Origin: JAJPHW01 sp963771505
Lineage (GTDB): Bacteria > Acidobacteriota > Terriglobia > Terriglobales > Acidobacteriaceae
Direction: 5' to 3'
Length of the DNA: 64,000 nt
Assembly (NCBI GenBank): GCA_963771505.1
Contig: CAVYTO010000006.1
Span: 372,001 to 436,000, forward strand
Both the position numbers and the translations under genes were made by a program. Below the pieces are notes generated by a model, which was given only the letters and a program-made list of their open reading frames with translations, ran no database searches and was not told where the DNA came from. This document shows, in pieces, positions 26,147 through 35,672 of this stretch; the first letter of the stretch is position 1, and each line of letters opens with the position of its first letter.

Positions 26147-27397
26147 CTATTGCGGTTTAAGGTTAATCGTGTCCTGAGTAATCGTGTCGAAGGTTGTAAC
26201 CGCTTTTGCATTCGCCTCAAACGCCCGCTGCGCGACGATGAGATTTGCAAACTCGGTGGCGATATCGACATTCGACAGTTCCAAAGCTCCGCCTGACAGC
26301 GTGCCCCGGCCCGCCGTACCGGGAATGCCGATCACAGCCTGCCCGGATGCCAGGCTTTGCGCGTAATCTGTGTTGCCCTGGCGAACCAGGCCCTGCTCGT
26401 CGGCAAAACTGGCGAGCGCCAACTGCCCCAAAGCGGACGTGCGCCCATTACTGAACGATCCGGTGATCGTGCCATCGGGACCGATGCTGAAATTGGTGAG
26501 AGTGCCGCTCGAGTTGCCATCTTGATCGGTCGACGAAGTGCTGCTCGGCGCGGTCACCTGGGTCAGCGTCGGAGACCCGGCGTTGTAAAGGTTCCAGTTG
26601 AATGTGAGGTTCGAAGCTCCATCGGTCAAATTGGGCACTGAGATGCCGGTAACATCGGCTGCCGGGCTGGTCAGAACGCCGTTGCCATTAAAAGTCAGAT
26701 TTCCCTGCGCGACTACGCCCGCAGGAAGTGTCGATCCCGCGGGCGGCGTGTAGTCGCCCGTCGGCAACGATAGCGAGTAGGTCCACGCATTCGGGCCGGT
26801 GTTCGTGAACGTGAACGTAAGCGGGTGGCTGGTTCCCAGCGAATCGTAAATCGTCACCGGCGTCGAATAAGAAGTTCCGACTGCGGCGCTAGCATCGAGA
26901 TTGGTGGCAAGCTGCACATTGCCGGTGGGGGTCGGCGGGCTGATGCTGCCGGCGCCGAGCTGGATCGGAGCCACCGCTGCCCCAGTGTTTATCGCCCCTT
27001 TTACCGCAGGGTATCCGAGAACTTGCTGTCCCGCGCTGGTCACCAGGAAGTTATTCGAGTCGACTGAAAAATCCCCGGCCCGCGTGTAGTTGATCACTCC
27101 CGCTTGTTGCACGGCAAAAAACCCGTCGCCTTGAACGGCCACATCGGTCGGCACGCCGGTTGACTGAACGCTGCCTTGAGTAAACATGGACGGCATTGAT
27201 CCTACTTTTGCGCCGGCTCCAATTTGAATTGGGTCTCCGGAACCGGTGGTGCCCAGGTTTTGGTAAAACAGATCGCTGAACAGCACCTGCGTGTCTTTGT
27301 AACCGGTGGTGTTTTGATTGGCCAGATTGTTGGCGACAGCGGATAGCGCGGTCGCATCGGCAGTCAGGCCCGATAGAGGGATGGAAAAATTAGGCAT
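26147..27397 (-). CDS. flgE: FlgE flagellar hook protein
   Basis: The 416 residues start with the axial-protein signature LSGLTADATALSAVANNLAN followed by QNTTGYKD. They continue with the FlgE/F/G core (QGDGFFAVQQ, RAGDFSVDSNNFLVTSAGQQ) and a serine/threonine-rich variable hook domain. They end with the C-terminal coiled-coil signature SNVDIATEFANLIVAQRAFE, then ANAKAVTTFDTI. FlgE builds the hook that joins rod to filament. The gene follows flgD and is the last of this transcription unit, closed by the terminator at 26083-26131. Length is typical. Confidence 0.96.
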   Translation of the reverse strand: MPNFSIPLSGLTADATALSAVANNLANQNTTGYKDTQVLFSDLFYQNLGTTGSGDPIQIGAGAKVGSMPSMFTQGSVQSTGVPTDVAVQGDGFFAVQQAGVINYTRAGDFSVDSNNFLVTSAGQQVLGYPAVKGAINTGAAVAPIQLGAGSISPPTPTGNVQLATNLDASAAVGTSYSTPVTIYDSLGTSHPLTFTFTNTGPNAWTYSLSLPTGDYTPPAGSTLPAGVVAQGNLTFNGNGVLTSPAADVTGISVPNLTDGASNLTFNWNLYNAGSPTLTQVTAPSSTSSTDQDGNSSGTLTNFSIGPDGTITGSFSNGRTSALGQLALASFADEQGLVRQGNTDYAQSLASGQAVIGIPGTAGRGTLSGGALELSNVDIATEFANLIVAQRAFEANAKAVTTFDTITQDTINLKPQ

Positions 27398-27435
27398 TCA
27401 AGCGATCCTTTCGCGCGGCAATGCCGCGATTTCGT

Positions 27436-27729
27436 TTATGAACTTGCCGGCTTAGTGCTGGCGTTGCCGGATGCGGCCCCGGGAAATGCATTCGTGAGGG
27501 TGTTATTGATCTGGGTAAGCTGGCCCAACATGTTGAATTGAACTAATTGGTCGGTGAATTGGGTTGGATCGACCGGATTGAGCGGACTCTGATTTTTCAG
27601 TTGCGCAGTGAGCAACTGCAAAAACATGGTTTGCGTTCCATCCGTAAGCGAAGCCGTCCCAGACCCGGGAGTTCCAGACGAAGCTGGCGGAGACGACGGG
27701 GTGCTAGCTGCTGCGGAAACAGGATTCAT
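27436..27729 (-). CDS. flgD: FlgD hook-capping protein, minimal form
   Basis: The start is ATG 27729, preceded by AGGAGG. The 97-residue product contains only the conserved N-terminal FlgD block: QTMFLQLLTAQLKNQSPLNP, VDPTQFTDQLVQFNMLGQLT. Canonical FlgD is about 220 residues, with tudor and fibronectin-like domains after this block. Those domains are absent, and no frameshifted continuation is apparent before flgE. FlgD caps the growing hook and is shed when the hook is complete. It lies 49 bases after fliK and 38 bases before flgE, the classical fliK-flgD-flgE order. Confidence 0.88.
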   Translation of the reverse strand: MNPVSAAASTPSSPPASSGTPGSGTASLTDGTQTMFLQLLTAQLKNQSPLNPVDPTQFTDQLVQFNMLGQLTQINNTLTNAFPGAASGNASTKPASS

Positions 27730-27778
27730 TGCTCCTCCTCTTAAACTAAAAAAATGCCGTTGACCCGACGGGGCTGCC

Positions 27779-29653
27779 TCATGCGATGACACTTAATCCA
27801 TTACCGGCATCCAAATTCCCCGCGCTGATCACCGAAGCGGGCAACGTTTCTGGCGCTGGCGAGCGGGCTTCTTCCGCTGAACGGCCTGCCACTGCTTGTG
27901 GCTGTGATCGCGAATGTCCATTCGAAGCCGTTGCATCTCCGCCACCGAAACTGTGCGTCTGGAAATTTATATTGTCGAAGCGCAGGTCCTGATGGCGCAG
28001 GGTGGCCTGTAGACTACCGACCTCCGGTGTCAGCATGGAGCGCAAGTCGCCCCGTTCGCTGCTGACTGTCACTCCAACCTGACTCTCCCGTACCTGCGTT
28101 CTCACTTCGACGTTGCCGAATGTTTGCGTACGCAGTCCGATATGCATTTCCGCTTGGGTTGCATTGTTCACAATGCGGGCACTCTGCACCGGATTGGGAG
28201 GTGTTTGGGCTTGCGCGTCGGCTGGGACTAGTCCCGGAGACGCATTTGGAGCTGACGGGACGGGAAGAGCGGGCGCGGAAGCTTCACCGGTGGGCGTTGG
28301 AGCTATCTGCGCAACCGCGGGACCCGTCGCATTAGTCGATATCGTTCCGGCGCTGGGAGCTGCGGCGCCGCTGGCCGCAGCTGCGAGGCCGCCCGGCCCC
28401 GGCGAAATTGGAGCTTGGGAGTTCGACCCGAATGATCCTGGTGCTGGGGGATTGGCCCCGGGCGGATTAGCGGTATTTTGATTTGAGGCTGACGAATCAC
28501 TTGAACCGGAATGAATCGACGAGGCACCGGACACTTTTCCGGAATTAGAAGTGATCGTCACGTGTTCGGAGTATTGAGTCGCGGGAAAAGCGCCATGACT
28601 CTCCGATGGAGTGCGCTGCAACTGCGCTGCTACCGGATTTTTTGCTTGACTTGTCGCTTGCTCGACCACAGTCGAATCGTTCGCATGGGCGATCGTACTT
28701 TGCGGCACCGACGGTGCGTGAACCAGGGCGGCCAACGCTCGCGCGGGTTCGGCAGCCTGAACATGCGGAGCAGCCGACTGCCCTTCGGGCACTAGATTCC
28801 TTTCAGGGGACGTCTGAAGCGTTTTGCTTTGCGGAAGCGACGACGGCTGACCATCCGTTAACGGACTAACTGGTAAAACAGACTTCGATTTGGTGCTGGC
28901 CAGCGTGGTCGAGACCGCTGGCGGAGCCGAAGCCACATCACCTTTAGCCAGGACAGCAGGAGGTGTCGAACTCGATAGGCCTAAATTGTGAAGCGATGTT
29001 GCGGCGTTCACTGCGCTAAGAGCCGAAGAGCTCGGTGGGAGCGCTTCAGCAGTCGCCGCGGACGGCGCGGTCGGTAATTCAGGAACCAAGCCAGTGAAAG
29101 ATTCTCCTACGCTGGCGGAAAGCGCCGTGCTACCGAACTGCTGGGCCTCTTGAGGGTTAGCGGCTGGAACACCCAACCGAGCTGTTGTAGGCACAACGAA
29201 GACTTGGGATGACAGTGGATTGAAATCGTTCACCGTGTCAGCCTCGATCCCGGCTGTTGCCGGCGCGTTTTTGCTGTCAGTGGTCTGAGGAACCACAACC
29301 GGCGGAGGCACCGGAAACACGGCCCCGGCGTTGCCTTGCCTACCGTTCTCAGGCGCGCGAGGTACTTCCTGCCTTACGCCCGAGCGTGATCGCGATGCCA
29401 AAACCGAGACTCGCGCCGGAGTCGGGACGGGCGCCGAATTGGCCGCTTCAGCATCCCTTGCACTGGACGTACGAGCCTGTAAAATCCCCGCAAAGGTTGA
29501 CTCGCTTGACTTGGCGACCACGGGATTCGCGGATGTCGAAATTCCTCCATTCGGAGGTGCGCTTTCGAATTGAACGATTGGTAACGACATCGAGGTTTCG
29601 CGTAGACGCTGAGTGCGGCCGATCGCTTTGCGTTCTTGCAGTTGAACAGCCAC
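27779..29653 (-). CDS. fliK: FliK flagellar hook-length control protein
   Basis: This protein has up to 624 residues and is mostly a Ser/Ala/Pro-rich disordered ruler region. A conserved C-terminal FliK domain at about 490-580 is recognisable: EMHIGLRTQTFGNVEVRTQV, RESQVGVTVSSERGDLRSML, LQATLRHQDLRFDNINFQ. FliK measures hook length and triggers the FlhB switch. The start is uncertain: ATG 29653 and ATG 29590 are both possible and neither has a clear ribosome site. Position between fliJ and flgD supports the call. The 134 bases between fliJ and the upper start hold nothing recognisable. Confidence 0.85.
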   Translation of the reverse strand: MAVQLQERKAIGRTQRLRETSMSLPIVQFESAPPNGGISTSANPVVAKSSESTFAGILQARTSSARDAEAANSAPVPTPARVSVLASRSRSGVRQEVPRAPENGRQGNAGAVFPVPPPVVVPQTTDSKNAPATAGIEADTVNDFNPLSSQVFVVPTTARLGVPAANPQEAQQFGSTALSASVGESFTGLVPELPTAPSAATAEALPPSSSALSAVNAATSLHNLGLSSSTPPAVLAKGDVASAPPAVSTTLASTKSKSVLPVSPLTDGQPSSLPQSKTLQTSPERNLVPEGQSAAPHVQAAEPARALAALVHAPSVPQSTIAHANDSTVVEQATSQAKNPVAAQLQRTPSESHGAFPATQYSEHVTITSNSGKVSGASSIHSGSSDSSASNQNTANPPGANPPAPGSFGSNSQAPISPGPGGLAAAASGAAAPSAGTISTNATGPAVAQIAPTPTGEASAPALPVPSAPNASPGLVPADAQAQTPPNPVQSARIVNNATQAEMHIGLRTQTFGNVEVRTQVRESQVGVTVSSERGDLRSMLTPEVGSLQATLRHQDLRFDNINFQTHSFGGGDATASNGHSRSQPQAVAGRSAEEARSPAPETLPASVISAGNLDAGNGLSVIA

Positions 29654-29787
29654 ATTCGGTTACATCGAAAAGATTGGGACGAACCGCGTAAAGCGTTGTC
29701 GAAATACGATTTCGTCAATTGCGTTGCCACAAGAAGCGATTCGAGTCGGGACAGATCACCGGCAACCATTGCCTAGGTGGGCGGCAA

Positions 29788-30252
29788 TTAAAGTCGCCCT
29801 GGGGAATCAGGCGAGTTTTTCAATGCCCGGTGCATGAGGAACAAATCGTCAAGCTGCCGCTGTTCTCGTCGCGCAACGTCAAGAAGATAGGCGTCTAAGT
29901 GATTGCGCCGCACGACCTCAAGAGCTTCGCACGCCTGGTGCGCTTTCTGATATGCGTCGAGGCAAATAGCGCGATTCTCCTCGGCAATCCGCAATTCTCG
30001 CTGCAAGAGGCGCTGTTTTTCGCGCAGTGCAACTCGCCGGGCGTCATTGAACTGAACCTCGGACGAGCGCACGCCCTCGCGCATCCTCTGTCGATCCTCA
30101 AAACTGAGCATCAGAATTTGCGACAAGCATTCCGCGATCTGGCCGTTCAGCCGCGACACTTCGCCAGTGGCTTGACTTAGCGAGAGTTCGCGCTGAGTGT
30201 GGATTGCTTGTCGTAATCGCAGTAGCGCGCGTAGTCGGAATTGAAATGCCAC
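29788..30252 (-). CDS. fliJ: FliJ flagellar export chaperone/stalk protein
   Basis: This 154-residue protein is almost wholly coiled coil. It begins AFQFRLRALLRLRQAIHTQR, the usual FliJ N-terminus, and is rich in Arg, Gln and Glu. FliJ sits in the centre of the FliI hexamer and links it to FlhA. It starts five bases after the fliI stop. Sequence conservation in this family is low, so the call rests on length, coiled-coil character and position directly after fliI. Confidence 0.87.
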   Translation of the reverse strand: MAFQFRLRALLRLRQAIHTQRELSLSQATGEVSRLNGQIAECLSQILMLSFEDRQRMREGVRSSEVQFNDARRVALREKQRLLQRELRIAEENRAICLDAYQKAHQACEALEVVRRNHLDAYLLDVARREQRQLDDLFLMHRALKNSPDSPGRL

Positions 30253-30257
30253 GCCAG

Positions 30258-31571
30258 TTACGCCTCGAGCGCCAGGAATTGCCGGATATTTTCCGCCAGC
30301 CCCGTCGATTCTTCGGACCCTTGGCGAAGGAACTTGATCAACGCGGGCATGATGGCGAGTGCGCGGTCAAGTTGCGGATCGGCACCCTTCTGGTAGGCCC
30401 CGATTCGGACAAGCTCTTCCGACGCTGCGTGAGTTGCCATCAACTGCCGAAGAGCTTGCGCTTTCTGCCGATGTTCGATGGTGACGACGCTCGACATCAA
30501 GCGGCTGATGCTGTCGAGAATAGCGACCGGCGGATAGTGCCCGCGCGCTGCCAACCCGCGATCAAGCACAACATGGCCGTCGAGCAAGGCGCGCGCGCCG
30601 TCAACAATTGGATCCTGTTGATCGTCCCCTTCCATGAGTACGGTGTAAAAAGCGGTGATGCTGCCTCCGCGAAACTTCCCCGCCCGCTCGATCAGCCGAG
30701 CCATCATGGCAAACGACGAAGGTGTGTAGCCTTTCGCGGTAGGCGGCTCTCCGGCCGCCAGTCCCACTTCTCGCTGCGCCATCGCCAAACGGGTCAAGGA
30801 GTCGAGCACAAGAAGCACATTCTTGCCCTGTTCGCAAAAATGTTCAGCCACCGCAGTCGCAGCAAGAGCGGCGCGAATTCGCAAGAGAGGGGATTGGTCG
30901 GAAGTTGATACAACCACGACAGAACGTTGCCGCCCCTGCTCGCCAAGCACATCTTCGAGAAAATGACGAACTTCACGGCCGCGCTCTCCGACCAGCGCAA
31001 GCACGGTCAAGTCGGCGCTTGTGTGCCGCGCCATCATGCCGATCAGGGTGCTCTTGCCGACGCCGCTTCCGCCAAAAATCCCCACTCGCTGTCCCCGTCC
31101 GCATGTGAGAAAACCGTCAATCGCGCGAATGCCGCATCCAATCGGATCGTGAATCGGGTCGCGTTCCAACGGCTTCGGCGGATCGGCATCGAGCAGGCGA
31201 TAATGGTTGCCTGAGTATTGTTCCTGACCGTCAAGCGGATGACCGAGCCCATCGATGACTCGTCCGACAAGCGCATCGCCTACTAATAGCGATGGTTGAG
31301 CGCTCCAGCAAACGATGGAATCGCCAAAGTGAATGCCAAACGGAGGCTCGGGGAGCAGCGACAGCACCGTCGATCCGCGAAAGCCCACGACCTCGCCCGA
31401 AAAGACCCGGCCATCGCTGTTTGTGATTTCGCACGAATTTCCCACGGAACTCAAAGGCCCATCGGATTCGACCAGCGTTCCCGTGATCCGGGTCACACGT
31501 CCCCGCCACCGCATTCCCGCCGACGTTTCCAGCCACGCGCGATAGGGCGACAAATCAGCGAGAGCGCTCAC
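30258..31571 (-). CDS. fliI: FliI flagellar export ATPase
   Basis: This 437-residue F1-beta-like ATPase shows Walker A GIFGGSGVGKSTLIGMMAR, Walker B NVLLVLDSLTRLAMAQREV and family motifs RGREVRHFLEDVLGE and DGHVVLDRGLAARGHYPPVA. It powers substrate unfolding and chaperone release at the flagellar export gate. The start overlaps the fliH stop by four bases, and fliJ follows five bases after the stop. All catalytic motifs are intact and length is normal. Confidence 0.97.
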   Translation of the reverse strand: MSALADLSPYRAWLETSAGMRWRGRVTRITGTLVESDGPLSSVGNSCEITNSDGRVFSGEVVGFRGSTVLSLLPEPPFGIHFGDSIVCWSAQPSLLVGDALVGRVIDGLGHPLDGQEQYSGNHYRLLDADPPKPLERDPIHDPIGCGIRAIDGFLTCGRGQRVGIFGGSGVGKSTLIGMMARHTSADLTVLALVGERGREVRHFLEDVLGEQGRQRSVVVVSTSDQSPLLRIRAALAATAVAEHFCEQGKNVLLVLDSLTRLAMAQREVGLAAGEPPTAKGYTPSSFAMMARLIERAGKFRGGSITAFYTVLMEGDDQQDPIVDGARALLDGHVVLDRGLAARGHYPPVAILDSISRLMSSVVTIEHRQKAQALRQLMATHAASEELVRIGAYQKGADPQLDRALAIMPALIKFLRQGSEESTGLAENIRQFLALEA

Positions 31572-32206
31572 GGATGCGGCCTTTTCGCAAGCAGGTCGAG
31601 AAAGCCGCGCTCGATTTCTTTCAGTTGCAATTCCACGCTCAATTCGGTTGTTCCCAGGGAAGTCTCGATGATGCAGCGGTCATATTCGAGCGCCGCATCT
31701 TCAATCAGAGTGGGCGCGGTGATTGCTTCCATGGTCTGCGCGAAGCAGGATTGCCAGTGAGTGAGGTTGTGAGGATTGACACGAACCTTGACCGACGTTG
31801 CGCTTTTAACTTTCTCAAGGGCCACGCGCACAAGCCCCGCCAAAAGCAGAGGATCAACCTGCGCTTCACGATGCAATATTTGCCGAGCTATGGCCAGTGC
31901 AAGTTGTACGACTTCGGTTTCGACTTTGGCGAAATATTCGGCGCGCTCGCGGGCAAAGCTCGCAATCGATGCGCTTACGCTTTCGCGGATGAGTTGCAGC
32001 TGCGCGCGAAAACTTTCCGCCGAGCGCAGCTCACCCGCGGAAAGGCCCTCCTGCCGGGCCAAATCGACAGCCGCGGCCGATATGTTCAGAGATGCCTTCT
32101 GTGCGGGTGCGTTGGCGGCAGATTGCAGCGCAGGCTCCTTATATGAGAACGGCAGCGCCGGCGCTTCCCCTGCGCTTTCGAGGGCGAGCCTAGACGACGT
32201 ACTCAT
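31568..32206 (-). CDS. fliH: FliH flagellar export ATPase regulator
   Basis: The 212-residue protein has a helical middle (about 70-115) and a C-terminal domain matching FliH/HrpE: VEVQLALAIARQILHREAQV-like sequence (here EVVQLALAIARQILHREAQ), KSATSVKVRVNPHNLTHWQS and RCIIETSLGTTELSVELQLK. FliH holds FliI inactive and ties it to the C-ring. It starts 17 bases inside the end of fliG and overlaps fliI by four bases, which indicates tight coupling. Confidence 0.9.
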   Translation of the reverse strand: MSTSSRLALESAGEAPALPFSYKEPALQSAANAPAQKASLNISAAAVDLARQEGLSAGELRSAESFRAQLQLIRESVSASIASFARERAEYFAKVETEVVQLALAIARQILHREAQVDPLLLAGLVRVALEKVKSATSVKVRVNPHNLTHWQSCFAQTMEAITAPTLIEDAALEYDRCIIETSLGTTELSVELQLKEIERGFLDLLAKRPHP

Positions 32207-33212
32207 CTTCAGACTCCATGCCCAGGCTGATCTTGCCTTCGGACTCGAGCTTGCGCGCGATCGCTACGGCTTCCTGCTGCGCCTTTATCACGTCGCGCGA
32301 ACGCACCTGACCCAGCACGTCCATATCTTCTTTGAGCATTTCCACCGCCCGCGACGACATGGATTTGAAAACGTAGCTTTTCAATTCCTCGGTCGCTCCG
32401 CGCAGCGCCATCGCCAGGTTTTTTTTGTCCAACTGGCCCAGTAGTTCTCGGATCCCGGCTTCGGGTACTCCCAGCAAGTCTTGAAATGTGAACATGAGGT
32501 TGCGTATGCCAAGCGCCACCTTGGGATCGTCCTTTTCGATGGTCTCGAGGATGACTTTCGCCTGAACCGGGTCCATTCGGTTAAGCAGGTCCGCTACTCC
32601 CTGAAAGCCCGCGTAGGCGCGGCGGAATTGTTCCCCGAGGGCTTGCACGCGATGATTGAGCGCTGAAGAAACTTTTTGCGCGATTTCCGGGGAAAACTGA
32701 CGCAACTGCGCCAGCCGCTTGATGGATTCCGCGCGCAGGCTCTCCGGCAGGCTTACCAGGAGTGCCGAAGCCTGCTTGGCGCCGAGATGGGCAAGGATAA
32801 GGGCAATGGTTTGCGGATGCTCGCTTTCGAGAAACTTCGCCAGCTGTTGGGGATCGCATTTCTGCAACGACGCCAGCTGCGTCGAACTCATTTCGGCGGC
32901 ATGCGTCACCTGAGCCAGGAGCTGTTTTGCGTTTTCTTCGCCAAATGCATTCACCAAGAGCTTTTGCGCGTAATCTGCCCCACCCTGCGCGAGGTAGTCC
33001 TCCGTCACCGTCATCCGGTGATATTCCTCGAGCACTCCCATGGCGACTTCCGGCTCAACCGACTTCAATTCTGCGATCGACTGGGTGATGCGCTCGAGGT
33101 CCTGCTGCGGCAGGTGACGATAAATCGCGCTCGCCGCTTCCTCGCCCAGCATGACCAGCAAGATCGCCGCCTTCCGCACGCCCTCTGGAGGAGACTGTGT
33201 GTCGAGTGTCAC
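32190..33212 (-). CDS. fliG: FliG flagellar motor switch protein
   Basis: The 340 residues form the usual three armadillo-like domains. Typical patterns are KAAILLVMLGEEAASAIYRH, SEHPQTIALILAHLGAKQAS and FTFQDLLGVPEAGIRELLGQ. The C-terminal torque helix region follows (LRGATEELKSYVFKSMSSRA). FliG is the C-ring subunit that contacts MotA. It overlaps fliF by four bases and fliH by 17. Length is normal and nothing is missing. Confidence 0.96.
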   Translation of the reverse strand: MTLDTQSPPEGVRKAAILLVMLGEEAASAIYRHLPQQDLERITQSIAELKSVEPEVAMGVLEEYHRMTVTEDYLAQGGADYAQKLLVNAFGEENAKQLLAQVTHAAEMSSTQLASLQKCDPQQLAKFLESEHPQTIALILAHLGAKQASALLVSLPESLRAESIKRLAQLRQFSPEIAQKVSSALNHRVQALGEQFRRAYAGFQGVADLLNRMDPVQAKVILETIEKDDPKVALGIRNLMFTFQDLLGVPEAGIRELLGQLDKKNLAMALRGATEELKSYVFKSMSSRAVEMLKEDMDVLGQVRSRDVIKAQQEAVAIARKLESEGKISLGMESEDEYVV

Positions 33213-34825
33213 GCTCCCGGCTCCTCACGAATCCAGCTTTGCACCAACCGCGAAGCGGCGGCCGGCTCCGTCTTGATTTTTTCCGCCAGTTGCTTTTTTA
33301 GGGTGGCCGCGTGCCGGGCCTGCTCGATCGCCGGTAGAAGTTCTACCGAAGTTCCTATGGCACCGGCTTCGGACTTCGCAAGCGCCTTGGCTTGCTCGCC
33401 CAACTTAGCCGGCAATTGACTGAAGGTCGTTAAAATTTGTTTCTTGACCGGGCGCAGAATCAGCAAATAAACAATGAGAAACAACGCGGCAATTCCCAGG
33501 TAGCGCAGAGCCCACGACCATTGCATGGCCAACCGGCGTGTGACTTCGAGTTTGGTCGGAGGATTCGAAGTCAAAACTGGCGGCGTTTCAAATGACAGGT
33601 TCTCGAGTGCGAGTGTGTCTCCGCGTTGCGGATTCAGCCCGATTGCCGCGCCCGCCAGTTGCTCGAGTTCCTTCATTTCTTCCGTAGTGCGTTTGCGCCG
33701 GACGGCCGGCTTCTTCGCATCGGCCGGCGCATCCTGTGCGTCGTCGATCAGCACTGCTGCGGCAATCCGCTTCACCGCTCCGGCGGGTTGCATCGTATGT
33801 TTCACGCTCTTGCTAACGGCGTAGGTGACACTCTCGGAATGCGACGACTGAGTGTCGGACGCGGTCGACGCGCTAGAGTTCGCGCCCGCTGCGGTTCCTC
33901 CGGGGACATTGCTCGCGGTGCCGGGGACCCCAGCAGGAGACGCGCCACCGGCGTTCTCCTGCGACTTTTGCTCGGTTAAAGTGGCCGTAGCTTTGGGATC
34001 GTACACTTCCTCGGTATTCTCGCTCGTGCTCAAGTCGTATTCCACATGAACGCTCGCCCGCACATGGCCCGGCCCCACCACCGGCTCGAGCGTGCGCAGC
34101 AGCGCCTGGTTGAGGCTTTCTTCCAGATCGCCACCTCCCGCCGCGCCCGTCCGAGAATGCACCAAAGGCGCGTTGTCGTCGGCGTCGACGACCGTCACGT
34201 TTTCCGGACGCAAACCTTCTACAGCGCTAGCCACCAGTTGCGGGATTGCCCGCTGTTCCTGTTCCGATAGGGCTCCTCCGCGGGTTTTCAAAATCACCGC
34301 TGCTTTCGCCTGCGATTCCTGTTCGACGAAAAGCGAGTCATGCGGCATCACCAGATGCACCCGCACCGATTCGACGTCGCTCAGTGTCTGTAGCGTTCGC
34401 TCCAGTTCGCCTTCGAGCGCCCGCTGGTAGTTGACCTTTTCGCTGAAGTCCGATCCCATCCAGTTGGGCGTGTCGAAAAGTTCGAAGCCCATGCGTGCAG
34501 TGCGTGGCAACCCCTGCGCCGCTGTTTCCAACCGCGCCGCGTCCAGCTGACTAGCGGACACGAGCAGCGTGGTCGCATCGGGCGACAACTCATAAACGAT
34601 GTTCTTGGCCGCCAGCCGCCCGCCCAAAGCCTGCGCTTCGCCCGGTTTCAAGCCGGAATAGAGCGTGCTCATTTTCGGCTTATTCATTAGCCCAACAAAG
34701 GCCCACACTGTAACGCCCAACAAAAGCACCCCGCCCGCAACCAGCGCGGTCTGCACCGGGCCCATCCCCAGCAACATCTGCCGGGCCTGGGCCGCGAGCT
34801 GGGCCAGCGATTTTGGAGTTGCCAT
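33209..34825 (-). CDS. fliF: FliF flagellar MS-ring protein
   Basis: This 538-residue protein has an N-terminal membrane helix (about 20-45) and YscJ/FliF ring domains (about 50-225: TLYSGLKPGEAQALGGRLAA, RMGFELFDTPNWMGSDFSEK). A Gly/Ser/Ala-rich loop, a second membrane helix (about 437-458) and a cytoplasmic FliG-binding tail follow. It builds the MS-ring, the base on which the motor assembles. A purine-rich ribosome site (TAGGAGGCGG) precedes the start. The next gene, fliG, overlaps by four bases. Confidence 0.96.
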   Translation of the reverse strand: MATPKSLAQLAAQARQMLLGMGPVQTALVAGGVLLLGVTVWAFVGLMNKPKMSTLYSGLKPGEAQALGGRLAAKNIVYELSPDATTLLVSASQLDAARLETAAQGLPRTARMGFELFDTPNWMGSDFSEKVNYQRALEGELERTLQTLSDVESVRVHLVMPHDSLFVEQESQAKAAVILKTRGGALSEQEQRAIPQLVASAVEGLRPENVTVVDADDNAPLVHSRTGAAGGGDLEESLNQALLRTLEPVVGPGHVRASVHVEYDLSTSENTEEVYDPKATATLTEQKSQENAGGASPAGVPGTASNVPGGTAAGANSSASTASDTQSSHSESVTYAVSKSVKHTMQPAGAVKRIAAAVLIDDAQDAPADAKKPAVRRKRTTEEMKELEQLAGAAIGLNPQRGDTLALENLSFETPPVLTSNPPTKLEVTRRLAMQWSWALRYLGIAALFLIVYLLILRPVKKQILTTFSQLPAKLGEQAKALAKSEAGAIGTSVELLPAIEQARHAATLKKQLAEKIKTEPAAASRLVQSWIREEPGA

Positions 34826-34854
34826 CGCCGCCTCCTAAGGCCGCCCATGGCGCC

Positions 34855-35148
34855 TCAAAACTGCATCCGCGAGACTTCCTGATAAGCCGCCACGATCTTG
34901 TTGCGGACCTGCATCATCAGCTCGAACGACAGATCAGCTTTTTCGACCGCGATCATGGCGCTGTGCACATCCATGCCATCGCCCGACAAAAGCGATTTCA
35001 CTTTCGCGTCGGCGCCAGACTGGGTCTGTTGCGCTTCGTTCATCGCGCCCCGCAGGGTTTCCATAAAACCCCACTCGCGCGCCGCCGGCTGGGTGCTGGA
35101 CGCTCCTAAGGACGGAGAAATTCCGCCGAGTGTCACCGGTTCGGTCAT
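34855..35148 (-). CDS. fliE: FliE flagellar MS-ring/rod junction protein
   Basis: This 97-residue protein ends with the conserved FliE helix: VHSAMIAVEKADLSFELMMQ followed by VRNKIVAAYQEVSRMQF. FliE joins the MS-ring to the rod and is the first rod-type export substrate. It lies 29 bases before fliF. It is separated from flgC by 80 bases in which no promoter pattern is clear. Length and C-terminus are typical. Confidence 0.94.
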   Translation of the reverse strand: MTEPVTLGGISPSLGASSTQPAAREWGFMETLRGAMNEAQQTQSGADAKVKSLLSGDGMDVHSAMIAVEKADLSFELMMQVRNKIVAAYQEVSRMQF

Positions 35149-35228
35149 AGCGTGTCTATCATTTCCCGCGTGGATTTCATTTCACACATTCCTCTAGTTA
35201 CGGATTGCACTGGCGCACTTTTCGCCGC

Positions 35229-35672
35229 CTATTGCAACAGGTTCAGCGACTGCTGGATCATGCCCTTCGCCGCTTGCACGGCGGATGCGTTCAGTTCATA
35301 GGCCCGCACCGCTCCGAGGAGATCGGCCGTTTCCTCGACCGGATCGATTGCCGGGTAAGAGACATAACCATCTTTACCCGCATCCGGATGCCCCGGCTGG
35401 TACCGCTTCACCGGCGGGGCGGCGCTGGCGATGATCTGATCGACTCTCACTCCTGCCCCGCCGGATCTTAGCCCGATCCCGGCAAGCGTCATCATCGAAG
35501 GGAACGAGCGATCGCGTTGCGCCCGGAAGACCACTAATTGCCGCCGGTATGGCCCGCCTGCGGGCGTTCGCGTGGTCTCCGCATTGGCCATATTCGCGGT
35601 GACCACTTCCGCTCGCAAGCGCTCCGCGGTGAGCGCCGATCCGCTTAATTCAAGCATCCCAAACAGGTTCAT
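35229..35672 (-). CDS. flgC: FlgC proximal rod protein
   Basis: The 147 residues carry the axial N-terminal pattern LELSGSALTAERLRAEVVTA, NMANAETTRTPAGGPYRR. The C-terminal helix is AVRAYELNASAVQAAKGMIQ. FlgC forms part of the proximal rod with FlgB and FliE. The start overlaps the flgB stop by four bases (35669-35672). Length is normal. Confidence 0.95.
   Translation of the reverse strand: MNLFGMLELSGSALTAERLRAEVVTANMANAETTRTPAGGPYRRQLVVFRAQRDRSFPSMMTLAGIGLRSGGAGVRVDQIIASAAPPVKRYQPGHPDAGKDGYVSYPAIDPVEETADLLGAVRAYELNASAVQAAKGMIQQSLNLLQ

Noticed and set aside
27375..27435. Sigma-28-like promoter (TAAA-N15-GCCG) before flgE
   Set aside because: Only half of the -10 octamer matches, a GCGGCA-A-TGCCGC hairpin explains part of the pattern, and flgE is an early/middle gene within an operon.
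29654..29787. Sigma-54-like TGGCAACGCAATTG between fliJ and fliK
   Set aside because: The -12 element lacks GC at the right spacing.
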